In this document: positions 49,997 to 59,867 of the stretch, piece after piece
Numbering within the stretch: position 1 is the first letter of the stretch
Layout: each line of letters opens with the position of its first letter
Source: an uncultured Alphaproteobacteria bacterium
GTDB lineage: Bacteria; Pseudomonadota; Alphaproteobacteria; CAAHEQ01; UBA3637
NCBI GenBank assembly: GCA_949292205.1
Contig: CASEYR010000001.1
Location: forward strand, 91,530-155,529
Reading direction: 5' to 3'
DNA: 64,000 bases
Program-made: the position numbers and the translations under genes
Notes under the pieces: generated by a model
Database searches by the model: none
Told to the model about the DNA's origin: nothing
What the model saw: only the letters and a program-made list of their open reading frames with translations

Positions 49997-51187
49997 TTAT
50001 TTATATTGTCTGACTTGTGCTTCAGGATATCCCGCCTGACGGACTTTGTCAAGTATCTCTTCCGCTTCTTGTTTATTTTTAAAAGGCCCTAATTGAACGG
50101 CAGTTAAGCCATTACGATTTTCTTGAATAATCGAGCCAATAGCTTCCAAAGACTGCTTCGCTCGTTTAATATTATCCGGATTACCGAAAGCGCCGACTTG
50201 AATGACCCAAGTTTCCTCTAAAAAGTCAACAGCCTTGCTTTCTGATTTTTGCAAGGTGTTTCTATTTTCAGAAGTTTTTTGTTTTAAATCTGATATGTTT
50301 TCATTTTTTTGATTAAGCGTATTTTTTTCTTCATCAGATTCCCCCTTATCTTGTTGAGATTTGTTGTATTCTTGATCTGACTCAGTTCTGATTTCTTTTG
50401 CTTTTGGTGAAGGAACTTCAATAGCATCTATTTCTGGTGAAACCAAATCTATGGGCTGATCATTGTTAATTGGACTGACTTCATTTGCTTGCCGGGTTTC
50501 GGATATATCCGGAAGTCCTTCTTCAGAGACAACAGGAGTAATCTGATGTTGGTTTTGTTCTTCCCCATAAATAGGAACAGAGGCGGCGTTTGGTTGATAA
50601 ATGGGGGTATCACTCCCTAAGGGAATAATATCCGATTGAATACTGTCGCTTGAATCTGTTTCCATACGATGCTGTTTGATTAAAGATTCTTTTAAACGAC
50701 GACTTTCATCCGGCAAAATATCCACTTGAACCAGAGTAGTTCCCCCTGCTCTAAACTCCAAGGCCGCAGCAGTTTTTTGAGAAACATCAATTAATCTGTT
50801 GTTAACAGAAGGCCCTCTATCATTAACACGAACAATAGCTGTATTTCCGTTTTCAAGATTTGTAATTCGCACTATGCTGGGCAGTGGTAAGGTTTTATGA
50901 GCTGCTGTCATCAAAGAATCATCAAAAACCTCACCATTTGTGGTTAGCCTATTTAAATCACTTTTCGTGTACCAAGCAGCCATACCGCGTTCACTATATG
51001 ACATATCTTCTTTTGGAGTATACAAAACACCTTTAATTCTGTATGGTTCACCGATATAATAAATGCCTTTATTATCAGTCTCTTTATATTCTCCAAATGA
51101 CCTGAACAAGAAACCATTGTCACTACAGCCTCCCAACGAAAGCAGCCCGACAATAATTGAAACAGAATAAATGTTAGCTTTAATCAT
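49997..51187 (-). CDS. rlpA: RlpA-type lytic transglycosylase with SPOR domain
   Basis: 396 residues. Lipobox LLSLGGC ends at Cys21. A double-psi beta-barrel (GMAAWYTKSDLNR ... NTAIVRVNDRGPSVNNRLIDVSQ) has the RVNDRGP catalytic Asp region. A long acidic, Gln/Ser-rich linker precedes a C-terminal SPOR domain (EETWVIQVGAFG...). Acts on denuded septal glycan at division. Overlaps mltB by four bases. Confidence 0.93.
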   Translation of the reverse strand: MIKANIYSVSIIVGLLSLGGCSDNGFLFRSFGEYKETDNKGIYYIGEPYRIKGVLYTPKEDMSYSERGMAAWYTKSDLNRLTTNGEVFDDSLMTAAHKTLPLPSIVRITNLENGNTAIVRVNDRGPSVNNRLIDVSQKTAAALEFRAGGTTLVQVDILPDESRRLKESLIKQHRMETDSSDSIQSDIIPLGSDTPIYQPNAASVPIYGEEQNQHQITPVVSEEGLPDISETRQANEVSPINNDQPIDLVSPEIDAIEVPSPKAKEIRTESDQEYNKSQQDKGESDEEKNTLNQKNENISDLKQKTSENRNTLQKSESKAVDFLEETWVIQVGAFGNPDNIKRAKQSLEAIGSIIQENRNGLTAVQLGPFKNKQEAEEILDKVRQAGYPEAQVRQYK

Positions 51188-52389
51188 AGATTATAACATC
51201 CTAATTTATTTAGTAATTCAATGTTTGGATATCCATCTTGATCCATTAGATTATCTCTTTGAAAAGAGCGAATAGCTTTTCGTGTTTTAATTCCTATTTT
51301 TCCATCAGGAGATCCTAGGTGATATCCTTGTTTATTCAGCTTTTCTTGCATACAGATAATAGAAGTGGTTTTAAATGGAACAAAATCTGCCGGAACGTCA
51401 ATTCTAGGCATTCTGTTTTGAAGAATGTCCGCTAAAATACCAACGGATAAAGCATATAATTCCATATTATTCCAACGCATTAAAAGCTTGAAATTTGGAT
51501 ATGTCAGGAAGACAGGGCCTGATTTTCCCATTGGCATACGTAGTTGAGCTTTTGTATTCATTTCATTTTGAGGAAAATCGGCAATATATTTTGGTTTTAT
51601 TCCCATTTTTTGCCATTCGTAGACGGTTTTTGTTTCATTTTGGTGTAACTTGCCCCAATCTGGTTTTTCGGGAAGAATAATTTCCCTTCCCCAAGGCTCA
51701 TTTGGGGTCCATCCCATATGAGACAAATAGTTAGCTGCCGAAGAAAAAGCATCAGGGATATTACGGATAATATCTCGTCGTCCATTATTATCTCCGTCTA
51801 CGGCATACACTTGAAAAGTTGTGGGCATAAATTGAAAGTTTCCGAATCCCCCGTCCCAAGAGCCTTTTTTGGGGGCAACAGATGGTTCTTTTTCTAACAT
51901 TTTAAGATAAGCCACCAGTTCTCCTGTAAAAAAGCGCCGTCTTCTTGGGTGATAAGCTAAAGTTGCTAAAGAATCCAACATATCGGCGTTTCCCATATAA
52001 GATCCATAATTGGTTTCCATTCCCCACAAAGCGACAAGGTATTCCGGAGGAACGCCATAGTTATCCGAGACACGTCTCAACCAAGTTTTATATTTTTTCA
52101 TCATTTCTCGTCCCCGCATGATGCGGTAATCCGAAACACGTGTACGTGTATAGTCAAAGAAGTTTTGTAAATACTCTGGTTTAGCCATATCTAAACGGAT
52201 AGCCTGTGGCAACAGAGTCATTTGAGGAACATATGTATCTAAAGTTTGTCTGGATATTCCATTTTTTAGTGCTTCTTGATAAAAAATATCTTTCCAAGCA
52301 GTAAAATCATCTGCAGCCCAGACAATTCTTCCATTTATTACAAAGAAATAAAAAATCAAATAATATGCTGATTTTAATAAAATTTTCAT
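51184..52389 (-). CDS. mltB: Membrane-type lytic murein transglycosylase B
   Basis: 401 residues. Signal peptide at the N-terminus; catalytic Glu in ALWGMETNYGSYMG; the SLT-like fold continues with GNFQFMPTTFQVYAVDGDNNG; C-terminal peptidoglycan-binding repeat KLNKQGYHLGSPDGKIGIKTRKAIRSFQ (in parts near residues 350-385). Exported to the periplasm. First gene of the mltB-rlpA-dac run. Confidence 0.93.
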   Translation of the reverse strand: MKILLKSAYYLIFYFFVINGRIVWAADDFTAWKDIFYQEALKNGISRQTLDTYVPQMTLLPQAIRLDMAKPEYLQNFFDYTRTRVSDYRIMRGREMMKKYKTWLRRVSDNYGVPPEYLVALWGMETNYGSYMGNADMLDSLATLAYHPRRRRFFTGELVAYLKMLEKEPSVAPKKGSWDGGFGNFQFMPTTFQVYAVDGDNNGRRDIIRNIPDAFSSAANYLSHMGWTPNEPWGREIILPEKPDWGKLHQNETKTVYEWQKMGIKPKYIADFPQNEMNTKAQLRMPMGKSGPVFLTYPNFKLLMRWNNMELYALSVGILADILQNRMPRIDVPADFVPFKTTSIICMQEKLNKQGYHLGSPDGKIGIKTRKAIRSFQRDNLMDQDGYPNIELLNKLGCYNL

Positions 52390-52541
52390 ATTTATCTCCT
52401 CTTGATTTCTTCATCATACCCTATTTTATAAAAAAAATCACTTGATTTTTTAATTTTTTTCTGGCATATATGAAACCGTTCTACTACGGAACACCTAATA
52501 TTGTTTCTTTAAGCTGATGTTTTTTTTGAAACAGTTCAATT

Positions 52542-52630
52542 GGAGAGGTGGTCGAGTGGTTTAAGGCTCCGGTCTTGAAAACCGGCGTGGGGTTACCCCA
52601 CCGTGAGTTCGAATCTCACCCTCTCCGCCA
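52542..52630 (+). tRNA. tRNA-Ser(UGA)
   Basis: 89-nt cloverleaf with long variable arm and encoded CCA; anticodon loop CTTGAAA gives UGA; acceptor GGAGAGG pairs with CCTCTCC. Confidence 0.94.
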
Positions 52631-52633
52631 TTT

Positions 52634-52665
52634 ACGGAATACATAGATGTGTATTCCGTTTTTTA
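52634..52665 (+). terminator. Terminator after tRNA-Ser
   Basis: ACGGAATACA (52634-52643) pairs with TGTATTCCGT (52650-52659), six-nt loop, then T-rich tail. Confidence 0.85.
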
Positions 52666-52692
52666 TTTTCTTTAAAATGAATATCGGAATGA

Positions 52693-53601
52693 CTATCTAT
52701 GAAAAACTTCTTGGTTAAGTAGATTAATAAACATCATAAATTTTATAGATTTCCAAAAAGTCATTTTACCGGATTTTGACATTAATTTCAGTATTTTGAC
52801 CAATAGAAATGAGTAGTATCCCAACGCCCACTCTTCCTTTGAAAAATCAAGCAAGGACTGAAAAGTTTTTATTTGATGACGCAAAAAGAGGCGTCTGTGA
52901 AACGGTAGTATTAAACGCTCTGTCGCGCACAGCATTAAACGACACCAGTCTTCGGTCGGATATCCAAAGCGCAACTCTTCTAAGTCTAAGAAAGAAGACA
53001 GTTTTTTCCCGCTGAATAATAGATTTTTGGCGTGTAAATCACCATGAATTACTTTAATCCATTTTGTTTTTTCTGCCAATTGTTCATCAGGAATACTTTC
53101 AAAAAAAGAAGATATTTTTTTTAGACACCATTTATGAATAAAAAATGCTTTCTGTTTTTTTAATTTCAGAACAACTTCCTCTTTTAAAGAGGGTAAATCC
53201 AACATGGGTAGTAAAAAGGGATATATTGATGCAGGGCATTCATCAAAAATATGATAAGCTTGGACAAGAGATTGACATGTTTCCGTGGAAAAATCATCAG
53301 CATCTAATGCATGTCCATCTTTATATTCAATCAAAATACCATTCATTCCGTTAAATTTGAATACGGGGGATAGGATCTTGGGGCTGAAAGAAGTTTGTTC
53401 AAATGCGGTTAGATTGGCTATTAACCTGTTTATTTTCTCTTCACTTTTATTTTTTAATAGCTTACAGAATATACGTCTATTTTGTAATGTGATAATAAAA
53501 TTATATGAAGCGGCTCCAACGGCAACCTGTTGAATGGTCATAGGTTCATTTGGTACCAATTTGTTTTTGACTAAAAACGCTAAAACATCTTCTTTTTGCA
53601 T
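52693..53601 (-). CDS. APH/choline-kinase-like phosphotransferase
   Basis: 302 residues. VIHGDLHAKNLLFSG is the catalytic HGDxxxxN loop and FLDLEELRFGYP the metal-binding region. N-lobe is short. Probably a small-molecule or lipid-A/choline-type kinase; neighbours do not reveal the substrate. Start after a weak ribosome site; the C-terminal end is basic. The name is fold-based. Confidence 0.75.
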   Translation of the reverse strand: MQKEDVLAFLVKNKLVPNEPMTIQQVAVGAASYNFIITLQNRRIFCKLLKNKSEEKINRLIANLTAFEQTSFSPKILSPVFKFNGMNGILIEYKDGHALDADDFSTETCQSLVQAYHIFDECPASIYPFLLPMLDLPSLKEEVVLKLKKQKAFFIHKWCLKKISSFFESIPDEQLAEKTKWIKVIHGDLHAKNLLFSGKKLSSFLDLEELRFGYPTEDWCRLMLCATERLILPFHRRLFLRHQIKTFQSLLDFSKEEWALGYYSFLLVKILKLMSKSGKMTFWKSIKFMMFINLLNQEVFHR

Positions 53602-53761
53602 TCAATCCCTGCTCTCTCATTATAATGAATACAATTATATGTTATATCAAAAGAGCAGAAAAATATAGTTTTTTTTATATCTTTTTTCGAATACTGGGTT
53701 ATTTTTCTGATTTTTCTTTTTTTTATTGCATTTTGATTCAACCTTCATATAATTTAATGCT

Positions 53762-54562
53762 ATGAAAAAAATATGGATATTTCATTGGGGTTTTAAGAAA
53801 TTCTATGCATTGGCTATCTTAACGGCAGCTCTGTTATTTATTAGCTTGTCAGCTTTTGGAACAACCGGGAACATAGTTAACGATTCCTTTGCTCAATCAA
53901 AAAAATGGTTAGAAGGGTACGTTTACTACGATCATCGCGTAACGCTCTACTGCGAAGCTCCATTTAATGCCGAAAAAACAATATTGTTACCGGAAGGTTT
54001 TATTGCTTCTAAATTTGCATCAAGAGCCAATCGAGTTGAATGGGAACATGTTGTGCCGGCTGAAAATTTTGGTAGAACCTTTGAAGAGTGGCGAGACAGT
54101 AATCCGATTTGTCAGGATATAAAAGGAAAGCCTTTTAAAGGACGTAAATGTGCTGAAAAAGCCAATCAACTCTATCGCTATATGCAGTCTGATATGTATA
54201 ATTTATATCCTGCCATAGGGGCTGTTAATGCTGCTAGATTGAACTATAATTTTACACAATTTCAAGAAGATATCCCATCTTCTTTTGGTTCTTGTTTAAT
54301 GAAGATTTATGACCGAAAGGTAGAGCCGCCTCAACAGGCTCGCGGAGTCATTGGACGAACTTATTTATATTTTGAAGATACCTATCCACGATATCGTATG
54401 AGCAAAGCTCAGCGTCAGTTAATGGAAGCTTGGAATAAACAATATCCTGTTACGGAATGGGAGTGTATTCGATCTTATCGTATTGAAAAAATACAGAAGA
54501 ATGAAAATAATCGCGTCAAAAAGCCATGTCAGGATTTAGGGCTTTGGCCACAGGAGGAGTAA
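53762..54562 (+). CDS. Exported endonuclease I-like nuclease
   Basis: 266 residues. A hydrophobic N-terminal segment ([20 protein letters not shown]) suggests export or anchoring. [14 protein letters not shown] supplies the beta-beta-alpha-metal His, and later [19 protein letters not shown] the Asn of the His-Me finger active site; family EndA/endonuclease I. Would degrade DNA in the periplasm or outside. Two bases before nfo, so co-transcribed. Confidence 0.88.
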   Translation: MKKIWIFHWGFKKFYALAILTAALLFISLSAFGTTGNIVNDSFAQSKKWLEGYVYYDHRVTLYCEAPFNAEKTILLPEGFIASKFASRANRVEWEHVVPAENFGRTFEEWRDSNPICQDIKGKPFKGRKCAEKANQLYRYMQSDMYNLYPAIGAVNAARLNYNFTQFQEDIPSSFGSCLMKIYDRKVEPPQQARGVIGRTYLYFEDTYPRYRMSKAQRQLMEAWNKQYPVTEWECIRSYRIEKIQKNENNRVKKPCQDLGLWPQEE

Positions 54563-54563
54563 T

Positions 54564-55439
54564 ATGTTAACAATAGGTTGTCATTTATCGGCAAGTAAAG
54601 GTTTTTTACATATGGCAAAGGAAACGGTTGCCATTCAAGGTAACACGTTCCAATTCTTTACCAGAAATCCACGAGGTAGTCAGGCTAAATCAATTGATTT
54701 AAAGGATATTTCTTTATTTCAAGCTTATGCAGTTGAACATCATTTTAAACCTATTTTAGCCCATGCACCCTATACACTGAATCCCGCTGCTGAAAATCCT
54801 GAAACATATGAATTTGCCAAACTTGTTTTAGAGGATGATTTAAAGAGAATGGAGTATTTGCCCGGAAATATGTATAATTTTCACCCAGGAAGTCATGTTG
54901 GTCAAGGAACTGCTATTGGTATTTCACGGATTGCATCTATTTTAAATGATGTTTTAAAGCCGAATCAGACAACAACTGTTTTGTTAGAGGCTATGTCTGG
55001 AAAAGGGACAGAAATCGGATATCGTTTTGAAGAGTTAAGACAGATTATTGATCAAACGCAACTATCTGATAAATTAGGAATTTGTTTAGATACTTGTCAT
55101 ATTTTTGCAAGTGGTTACGACATTATCAATCATTTAGATGATACATTGAATCAGTTTGATAAGGTAATTGGGTTAGACAGATTAAAAGCCATTCACTTGA
55201 ATGATAGCTTAAAGCCCTTTAACAGTCGAAAAGATCGGCATGAAAAAATAGGGAAAGGCGAAATTGGCTTAGAGGCTATCGTAAAAATCATCAATCATCC
55301 GGCGTTAAAAGACAAACCCTTTTATCTTGAAACGCCACAGGATGATTTAAGTGGATATGCTAAAGAAATTCAAACACTTAAAGAACTATATCAAGCCCAA
55401 CCAGATACCAACTTGGGTATTATACAGAACAACGATTAA
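54564..55439 (+). CDS. nfo: Endonuclease IV (AP endonuclease)
   Basis: 291 residues of AP-endonuclease-2 TIM barrel. [63 protein letters not shown] and LETPQDD contain the three-zinc ligands. Cleaves at abasic sites in base-excision repair. Its 3' end overlaps the convergent TspO-like gene by 54 bp. Confidence 0.96.
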   Translation: MLTIGCHLSASKGFLHMAKETVAIQGNTFQFFTRNPRGSQAKSIDLKDISLFQAYAVEHHFKPILAHAPYTLNPAAENPETYEFAKLVLEDDLKRMEYLPGNMYNFHPGSHVGQGTAIGISRIASILNDVLKPNQTTTVLLEAMSGKGTEIGYRFEELRQIIDQTQLSDKLGICLDTCHIFASGYDIINHLDDTLNQFDKVIGLDRLKAIHLNDSLKPFNSRKDRHEKIGKGEIGLEAIVKIINHPALKDKPFYLETPQDDLSGYAKEIQTLKELYQAQPDTNLGIIQNND

Positions 55440-55910
55440 GTTTAAATAAAAAGCAAAACAACTCCAGAGGAAGACAGGAACCATCAACCATCCGGAAAGT
55501 TTTGAAACAGCCCCGAAAATTGTTATTGTTTTATAAATAAAATACAGCATAATCAATATGATAATTAATCCAGCAATTGGCTCTTTCAGATAGAAGAACG
55601 AAAATGGCCAAATCAGATTAAATGCCAACTGAAGGACGAAAGGTCTTGGAGTTACTCGATTCCAGACCAAAAAGGCGGATATAGCCATCAAGAAGTATAA
55701 TATCGTCCAAACAATACCGAACCACTTCCCTTCGGGTGTGAGACCGGATAAAATAAGCGAGTTATACCATTCAAAAGCTTGTGGCGTCATAAATACAGAT
55801 CCGATATAGCCGACAGCATTTGTTAAGCAGAGTAAGAAAAAAAGACGGTATGCTTTTGATAGGATTTTATGTGTATCCTTTGTATGTTCATTTTTTGTTT
55901 TTGTAATCAT
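55386..55910 (-). CDS. tspO: TspO/MBR-family membrane protein
   Basis: 174 residues, five hydrophobic segments; [36 protein letters not shown] matches the TspO signature (P and W rich, WxxYxxL). Inner membrane tryptophan-rich sensory protein; tetrapyrrole binding is known in relatives. Overlaps the hydrolase gene by four bases. The 54-bp tail overlap with nfo on the other strand is unusual. Confidence 0.85.
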   Translation of the reverse strand: MITKTKNEHTKDTHKILSKAYRLFFLLCLTNAVGYIGSVFMTPQAFEWYNSLILSGLTPEGKWFGIVWTILYFLMAISAFLVWNRVTPRPFVLQLAFNLIWPFSFFYLKEPIAGLIIILIMLYFIYKTITIFGAVSKLSGWLMVPVFLWSCFAFYLNLIVVLYNTQVGIWLGLI

Positions 55911-56587
55911 TTTATAATAACCTCTTGTATTAAATCAGTTAAATGTGATTCAATCATTTTTAAGTCACGATTTTCGGATAAATGATGATCACTTCCCTTT
56001 AATAAGGTAAGCGTTACGTTCTCTGATTTCAATGCATTCTTTGTCCGAATAATCTTATCCAATTTGACGCGATTATCTCGATCTCCCCATACTATCCGAA
56101 CAGGACCGATATATTCAATCCCTCGGTCAAGCATGGATAACTCTATTCCGTTTTTAAATAAGTCTTGAGTCAAGCAAAATCCTTGAGTATCTGGACTGGG
56201 ACCGATGATATCTCCCTGATTTAAAGCTTCTTTTGCTATGGAAGGAAGCAGTTCGTTCCAAATATCTTGTGTAATATCAACCGCAGGTGCCAAAGCCAAA
56301 ACACCCAATACTCTGTGTTTTAATTTTTCAGCCAGCAAAAAACCAATCCATCCGCCGATAGAGTTTCCAACAATAATCATAGGTATTTGGGGTAAAGTTG
56401 ATAAGATATCCATAACGTCTTTTAATCCATGACCAACCGTGAAATCAGCAAGTGTTCCTCCGGATTCGCCATGTCCTGTATAATCTATTGAAACATAATG
56501 ACATCTATTCCTTTTTGCTGTTTCCAAAATGGTATCGGCTTTTTTACTCTTTCGATGGGCTGTCCATCCGTGTAAATATAAAATCAA
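55907..56587 (-). CDS. Alpha/beta hydrolase, probable frameshifted N-terminus
   Basis: 226 residues read from a TTG at 56587: LYLHGW (oxyanion), VGNSIGGW (nucleophile Ser in G-x-S-x-G), RIVWGDRDNRV (Asp), GSDHHLSE (His). The family normally has a further 20 or so residues before the first strand. An ATG at 56661 starts a 9-residue open frame (MSDFKLSRK) that would join in frame if one base were inserted in the run of five A at 56634-56638, giving a plausible 251-residue protein. So sequencing error, frameshift mutation or slippage is possible. Substrate unknown. Confidence 0.7.
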   Translation of the reverse strand: MILYLHGWTAHRKSKKADTILETAKRNRCHYVSIDYTGHGESGGTLADFTVGHGLKDVMDILSTLPQIPMIIVGNSIGGWIGFLLAEKLKHRVLGVLALAPAVDITQDIWNELLPSIAKEALNQGDIIGPSPDTQGFCLTQDLFKNGIELSMLDRGIEYIGPVRIVWGDRDNRVKLDKIIRTKNALKSENVTLTLLKGSDHHLSENRDLKMIESHLTDLIQEVIIK

Positions 56588-56721
56588 GAGATCTTTATCT
56601 CCGGTTTCCCATGTATAGGTTAAATCAGGTTCATTTTTCTTGATAATTTAAAATCTGACATTTTTTCTTGTATCCTCTTCTAAAATAGGTATACTGGACA
56701 TCATAAGGAAATACAAGAAAA

Positions 56722-57438
56722 ATGTTCTTTTTATCCCAAATAAGTCAGTTTATTTTAAATATACTATGTCCTTCCAGATGTCCAATCTGTCATGAAGAAA
56801 CAGATGAACCGCATTGTTTGTGTCCGAATTGCTTTAGTCAGTTGCATTTTATTACAAAGCCTTGCTGTGCCGTTTGTGGCAGACCGTTTGAATTTTCTCC
56901 TTTCGGAGAAACAATTTGTGCTGCTTGTATGAAACAAAAACCCTCATTTAAAATGGCTCGCTCTATTTTACTTTATGATGATTTTTCAAAACAACTGGTC
57001 CTTGCTTTCAAACATGGTGATCATACTGAATTAGCTCCTTTATTGACAAAGTTTTTATTGTTGGCGGATAAGAAAATTTTTAAAGCCGATGTGATTGTTA
57101 GCGTCCCACTGCATCCTTCTCGCTTGATAGTCCGAAAATATAATCAAGCCTCTATCCTTGGAAAAGAGTTAAGTAAACAGTTGAATATATCGTTTTATCC
57201 AACTGTTTTAAAAAGAAATAAAAGAACGAAGAGTCAAGGGCATATGACCAGAAAACAAAGGCAAAAGAATTTGATTAAGGCTTTTTGTTTATCTCGTCCT
57301 GAAATTATCAAGAATAAAATAGTTTTACTAATAGATGACGTTATGACAACCGGTGCAACCGTGAATGAATGTGCTAAGGTGTTAAAACGTGGCGGGGCAA
57401 CGGATGTTTATGTATTAACCGTATACCGTGCTTTATAG
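56722..57438 (+). CDS. comF: ComF-family phosphoribosyltransferase-like protein
   Basis: 238 residues. Two N-terminal CxxC zinc fingers (CPSRCPICHEE, CLCPNC, CCAVCG, CAACM), then a PRTase-like domain with VLLIDDVMTTGATVNEC (PRPP loop). ComF family proteins help DNA uptake in competent bacteria and are widespread in Proteobacteria with unclear roles. Convergent with the PopZ-like gene, eight bases apart. Confidence 0.92.
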   Translation: MFFLSQISQFILNILCPSRCPICHEETDEPHCLCPNCFSQLHFITKPCCAVCGRPFEFSPFGETICAACMKQKPSFKMARSILLYDDFSKQLVLAFKHGDHTELAPLLTKFLLLADKKIFKADVIVSVPLHPSRLIVRKYNQASILGKELSKQLNISFYPTVLKRNKRTKSQGHMTRKQRQKNLIKAFCLSRPEIIKNKIVLLIDDVMTTGATVNECAKVLKRGGATDVYVLTVYRAL

Positions 57439-57445
57439 CAATAAA

Positions 57446-57901
57446 CTACTTTTTGAGCGCTTTTTGGATCTCTTTTTCAATAATACGTTCCAACATTTCC
57501 GGAAAACGCGTATTAAGCCATTCTGTTATTTTTGATTCTAAAGAGGCGTTTATTGCCATCTCACTCACTTCTACGGGAGTTTGTTCAATCGCCTCTTTTG
57601 TCGAGGAAGATTTTTGCTCTTGAAGCTGAGATAACTTATTTAATACCTGTTGAGCTTTCTCTTGAACGGATTGTGATAAATCTGTCTTTGAGCTCTGTTG
57701 ATCTGGGACATCATAGCGCATCTCCGGTGTTAATAAAAAGTAGTCAACAGCAGATGTTGCTTCCTTTTTGTTCGGTGGTTCAGGAAGATGAGAGCCTGAT
57801 ATTGCTTGCATATCCGCTAACAACATTTGACGGATTTCGTGAAGAACAACCTCCATTGGGGGTTGTTCTTCGGGGCCTATTTCTTCCTGATCATAACTCA
57901 T
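57446..57901 (-). CDS. PopZ-type (DUF2497) polar organising protein
   Basis: 151 residues. The C-terminus SKITEWLNTRFPEMLERIIEKEIQKALKK, cited as positions 119-150, is the DUF2497/PopZ C-terminal helical motif; the middle is acidic and disordered. In Caulobacter PopZ builds the polar hub that tethers ParB/parS. Often sits between tolC and valS in Alphaproteobacteria; here valS is 5 kb away. Good marker of the class. Confidence 0.82.
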   Translation of the reverse strand: MSYDQEEIGPEEQPPMEVVLHEIRQMLLADMQAISGSHLPEPPNKKEATSAVDYFLLTPEMRYDVPDQQSSKTDLSQSVQEKAQQVLNKLSQLQEQKSSSTKEAIEQTPVEVSEMAINASLESKITEWLNTRFPEMLERIIEKEIQKALKK

Positions 57902-57917
57902 TAAAAGTCATCCTTTT

Positions 57918-59279
57918 TTAATCAATAGAATAACCAAACCACTTATTTTTAACATCTTCATAGTAGACTTTCGGATCGTATGTTTCAACATTCAAGCCTA
58001 ATCCGCGAGGATTCATTTGACCGATAGCCGACATCAAAGTAAAGGCCGACACAATCTCTTCCCGATGAGCTTTAACCAATGACACCTGATTATCCAAGTG
58101 TTCTTGTTCGGCATCCAAAACGTCCAACACTGTTCGGGATCCGACATTAGCTTCACGGATAACCCCTGCTAAAGCGATTTTAGAAGCCTCAATTTGCTTT
58201 TTAATGGATTCAATTTGAGCCCGTGTCGATTTATAACTTTCCCAAGCACTAATTGTTTCTGCACGAACATCTTGAGATGTTTTAGCCCATAAAATCCGAT
58301 ACTTGTTTTCCAGCTGTTTAGCTTCACGAACATCAGCATATTCTTTTCCTGATTGAAATAATGGGATAGACAGATTGGCTGATACTTGCCAATAATCAGA
58401 TTGATCAATGGAAATTTGTTCCTTTTGTTGACCAATAGCTCCATTTAAATTAATGGAAGGGGCTAAAATACCTTTCTTGGCTTTAACGTTGGATTGAGCT
58501 GCTTTGGTTGCATACTCGGCAGCTTTAATTTTAGGGTTGTTAGCTAACGCTTGCCGAATCGCCGAATCCAATGTTTGTGGCAAGTTAAGCGCAAAATTTT
58601 CAACGTCTTGTAAATCATTCGGTTCAATACCTATTACACTGAAAAAATTAGCTTTTGAAACTTGAAGTTGGCCTTCGGCTGCGATTCGGTTGGCTGTTGC
58701 CCCTGAGAGACGGGCTTCTGCTTGTGCTACGTCTGTGCGAGTCAAGTCCCCTGCCCGAAACCTCTTTTTATATGATTCCAAATGCTTGGCTAAAACTTTT
58801 TCATTATTAATTTGTAAATCTAGCACAGCTGTATCACGAATGACATCCATATATACAGCGGTTGCGTCTAATAATGTGACTTGCTCAGTATTCTGCAAAT
58901 TGGCACGCCCCGAACGAACATTACTCTTTGCAGATTCAACCGAATTAACCGTGCTTAATCCAGAAAAAACGGGTTGAACAAAAGACAACGAGATATCTGT
59001 CGGATTTAAATATTTTTTCTGATCCATAGCTAAAAAGCTGTTGTCATATGTGTTTTTATTATATGTGCGACCAACACTGCCATCTGCTTTTACTGTTGGA
59101 CGATATCCTGATTTTGCCTGTGCAACCGTTTCATCTATTGCCTTTAATCCAGATCTTTCAGCCGTAATGCTGAGGCTGTTTTCATAGGTATACGATAAAA
59201 TATCAGATAATGTATCTGCAAATGCGATAGATGACACTGAACACAAAACAACTGTTAACCAACTAAATTTATTTAACAT
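57918..59279 (-). CDS. tolC: TolC-family outer-membrane efflux protein
   Basis: 453 residues. Signal peptide (LNKFSWLTVVLCSVSSIAFA), two coiled-coil OEP repeats (AEARLSGATANRIAAEGQ, LDVLDAEQEHLDNQVSLV). Forms a trimeric channel with an inner-membrane pump and periplasmic adaptor, which are not in this window. Start follows AAGGAA-like sequence. Reading in the order tolC-popZ on the minus strand. Confidence 0.93.
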   Translation of the reverse strand: MLNKFSWLTVVLCSVSSIAFADTLSDILSYTYENSLSITAERSGLKAIDETVAQAKSGYRPTVKADGSVGRTYNKNTYDNSFLAMDQKKYLNPTDISLSFVQPVFSGLSTVNSVESAKSNVRSGRANLQNTEQVTLLDATAVYMDVIRDTAVLDLQINNEKVLAKHLESYKKRFRAGDLTRTDVAQAEARLSGATANRIAAEGQLQVSKANFFSVIGIEPNDLQDVENFALNLPQTLDSAIRQALANNPKIKAAEYATKAAQSNVKAKKGILAPSINLNGAIGQQKEQISIDQSDYWQVSANLSIPLFQSGKEYADVREAKQLENKYRILWAKTSQDVRAETISAWESYKSTRAQIESIKKQIEASKIALAGVIREANVGSRTVLDVLDAEQEHLDNQVSLVKAHREEIVSAFTLMSAIGQMNPRGLGLNVETYDPKVYYEDVKNKWFGYSID

Positions 59280-59356
59280 TTTCTTTCCTCACTTTAAAAT
59301 TTATGATTTAGAATATGCTATTTTTAAAGAATTTTCAAGTATTATTATTTTTTTTC

Positions 59357-59385
59357 TTGACTTTGCTTTTTAAAATGTGTAAAAG
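59357..59385 (+). promoter_or_regulatory. Promoter of tRNA-Cys
   Basis: TTGACT (59357-59362), 17-bp spacer, TAAAAG (59380-59385), 20 bp before the tRNA start. Confidence 0.6.
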
Positions 59386-59404
59386 ACATCTTGTCTTGAT
59401 TGAT

Positions 59405-59479
59405 GGCCGGTTGGCAGAATGGCTTATGCAGAGGACTGCAAATCCTTTTATACTGGTTCGATTCCGGTACCGGCCTCCA
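59405..59479 (+). tRNA. tRNA-Cys(GCA)
   Basis: 75-nt cloverleaf with encoded CCA; acceptor GGCCGGT pairs with ACCGGCC, anticodon loop CTGCAAA gives GCA. Confidence 0.94.
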
Positions 59480-59523
59480 AAAAAGACTATTTACAAAAAA
59501 AAGTAAAAAAGTAAAAAAAAGTG

Positions 59524-59552
59524 TTGCAATTTTATTTTTTTTGATGTAAATA
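59524..59552 (+). promoter_or_regulatory. Promoter of tRNA-Asn
   Basis: TTGCAA (59524-59529), 17-bp spacer, TAAATA (59547-59552), 13 bp before the tRNA. Confidence 0.5.
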
Positions 59553-59564
59553 CGTAATTGTTGT

Positions 59565-59639
59565 TCCAGCGTAGCTCAGTGGTAGAGCAATCGGCTGTTA
59601 ACCGATCGGTCGTAGGTTCGAGCCCTACCGCTGGAGCCA
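59565..59639 (+). tRNA. tRNA-Asn(GUU)
   Basis: 75-nt cloverleaf with encoded CCA; acceptor TCCAGCG pairs with CGCTGGA, anticodon loop CTGTTAA gives GUU. Confidence 0.94.
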
Positions 59640-59819
59640 GTTTTAAAGAGGCGTTCGATGTCAATTTTCGGACGTTTTTTTATTGTAATATTACTTATCT
59701 CTTCCTTTAGATTTGACAATTCTTCAAAAAGAATCCAAAGTCATTTTATCGTGATTTTTTTTATTTGATCGTCATATATGATTAAGATATGCAATATGGT
59801 TGACTTTAAAATCACAGAC

Positions 59820-59854
59820 AACAAAAGCGCTCAAATATTTGAAGCGCTTTTGTT
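59820..59854 (-). terminator. Strong hairpin, terminator of the 60-kb hypothetical gene
   Basis: AACAAAAGCGCT (59820-59831) pairs with AGCGCTTTTGTT (59843-59854); a symmetrical AT core in the loop. It lies 14 bp past the gene stop on the minus strand. The gap 59640-59819 has no gene. Confidence 0.6.
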
Positions 59855-59867
59855 ATACATGCAAAAA

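Noticed and set aside
59640..59700. Terminator after tRNA-Asn
   Set aside because: A partial CGTTCGA/TTCGGACG pairing and a T run exist, but the stem is poor, so it was not listed.
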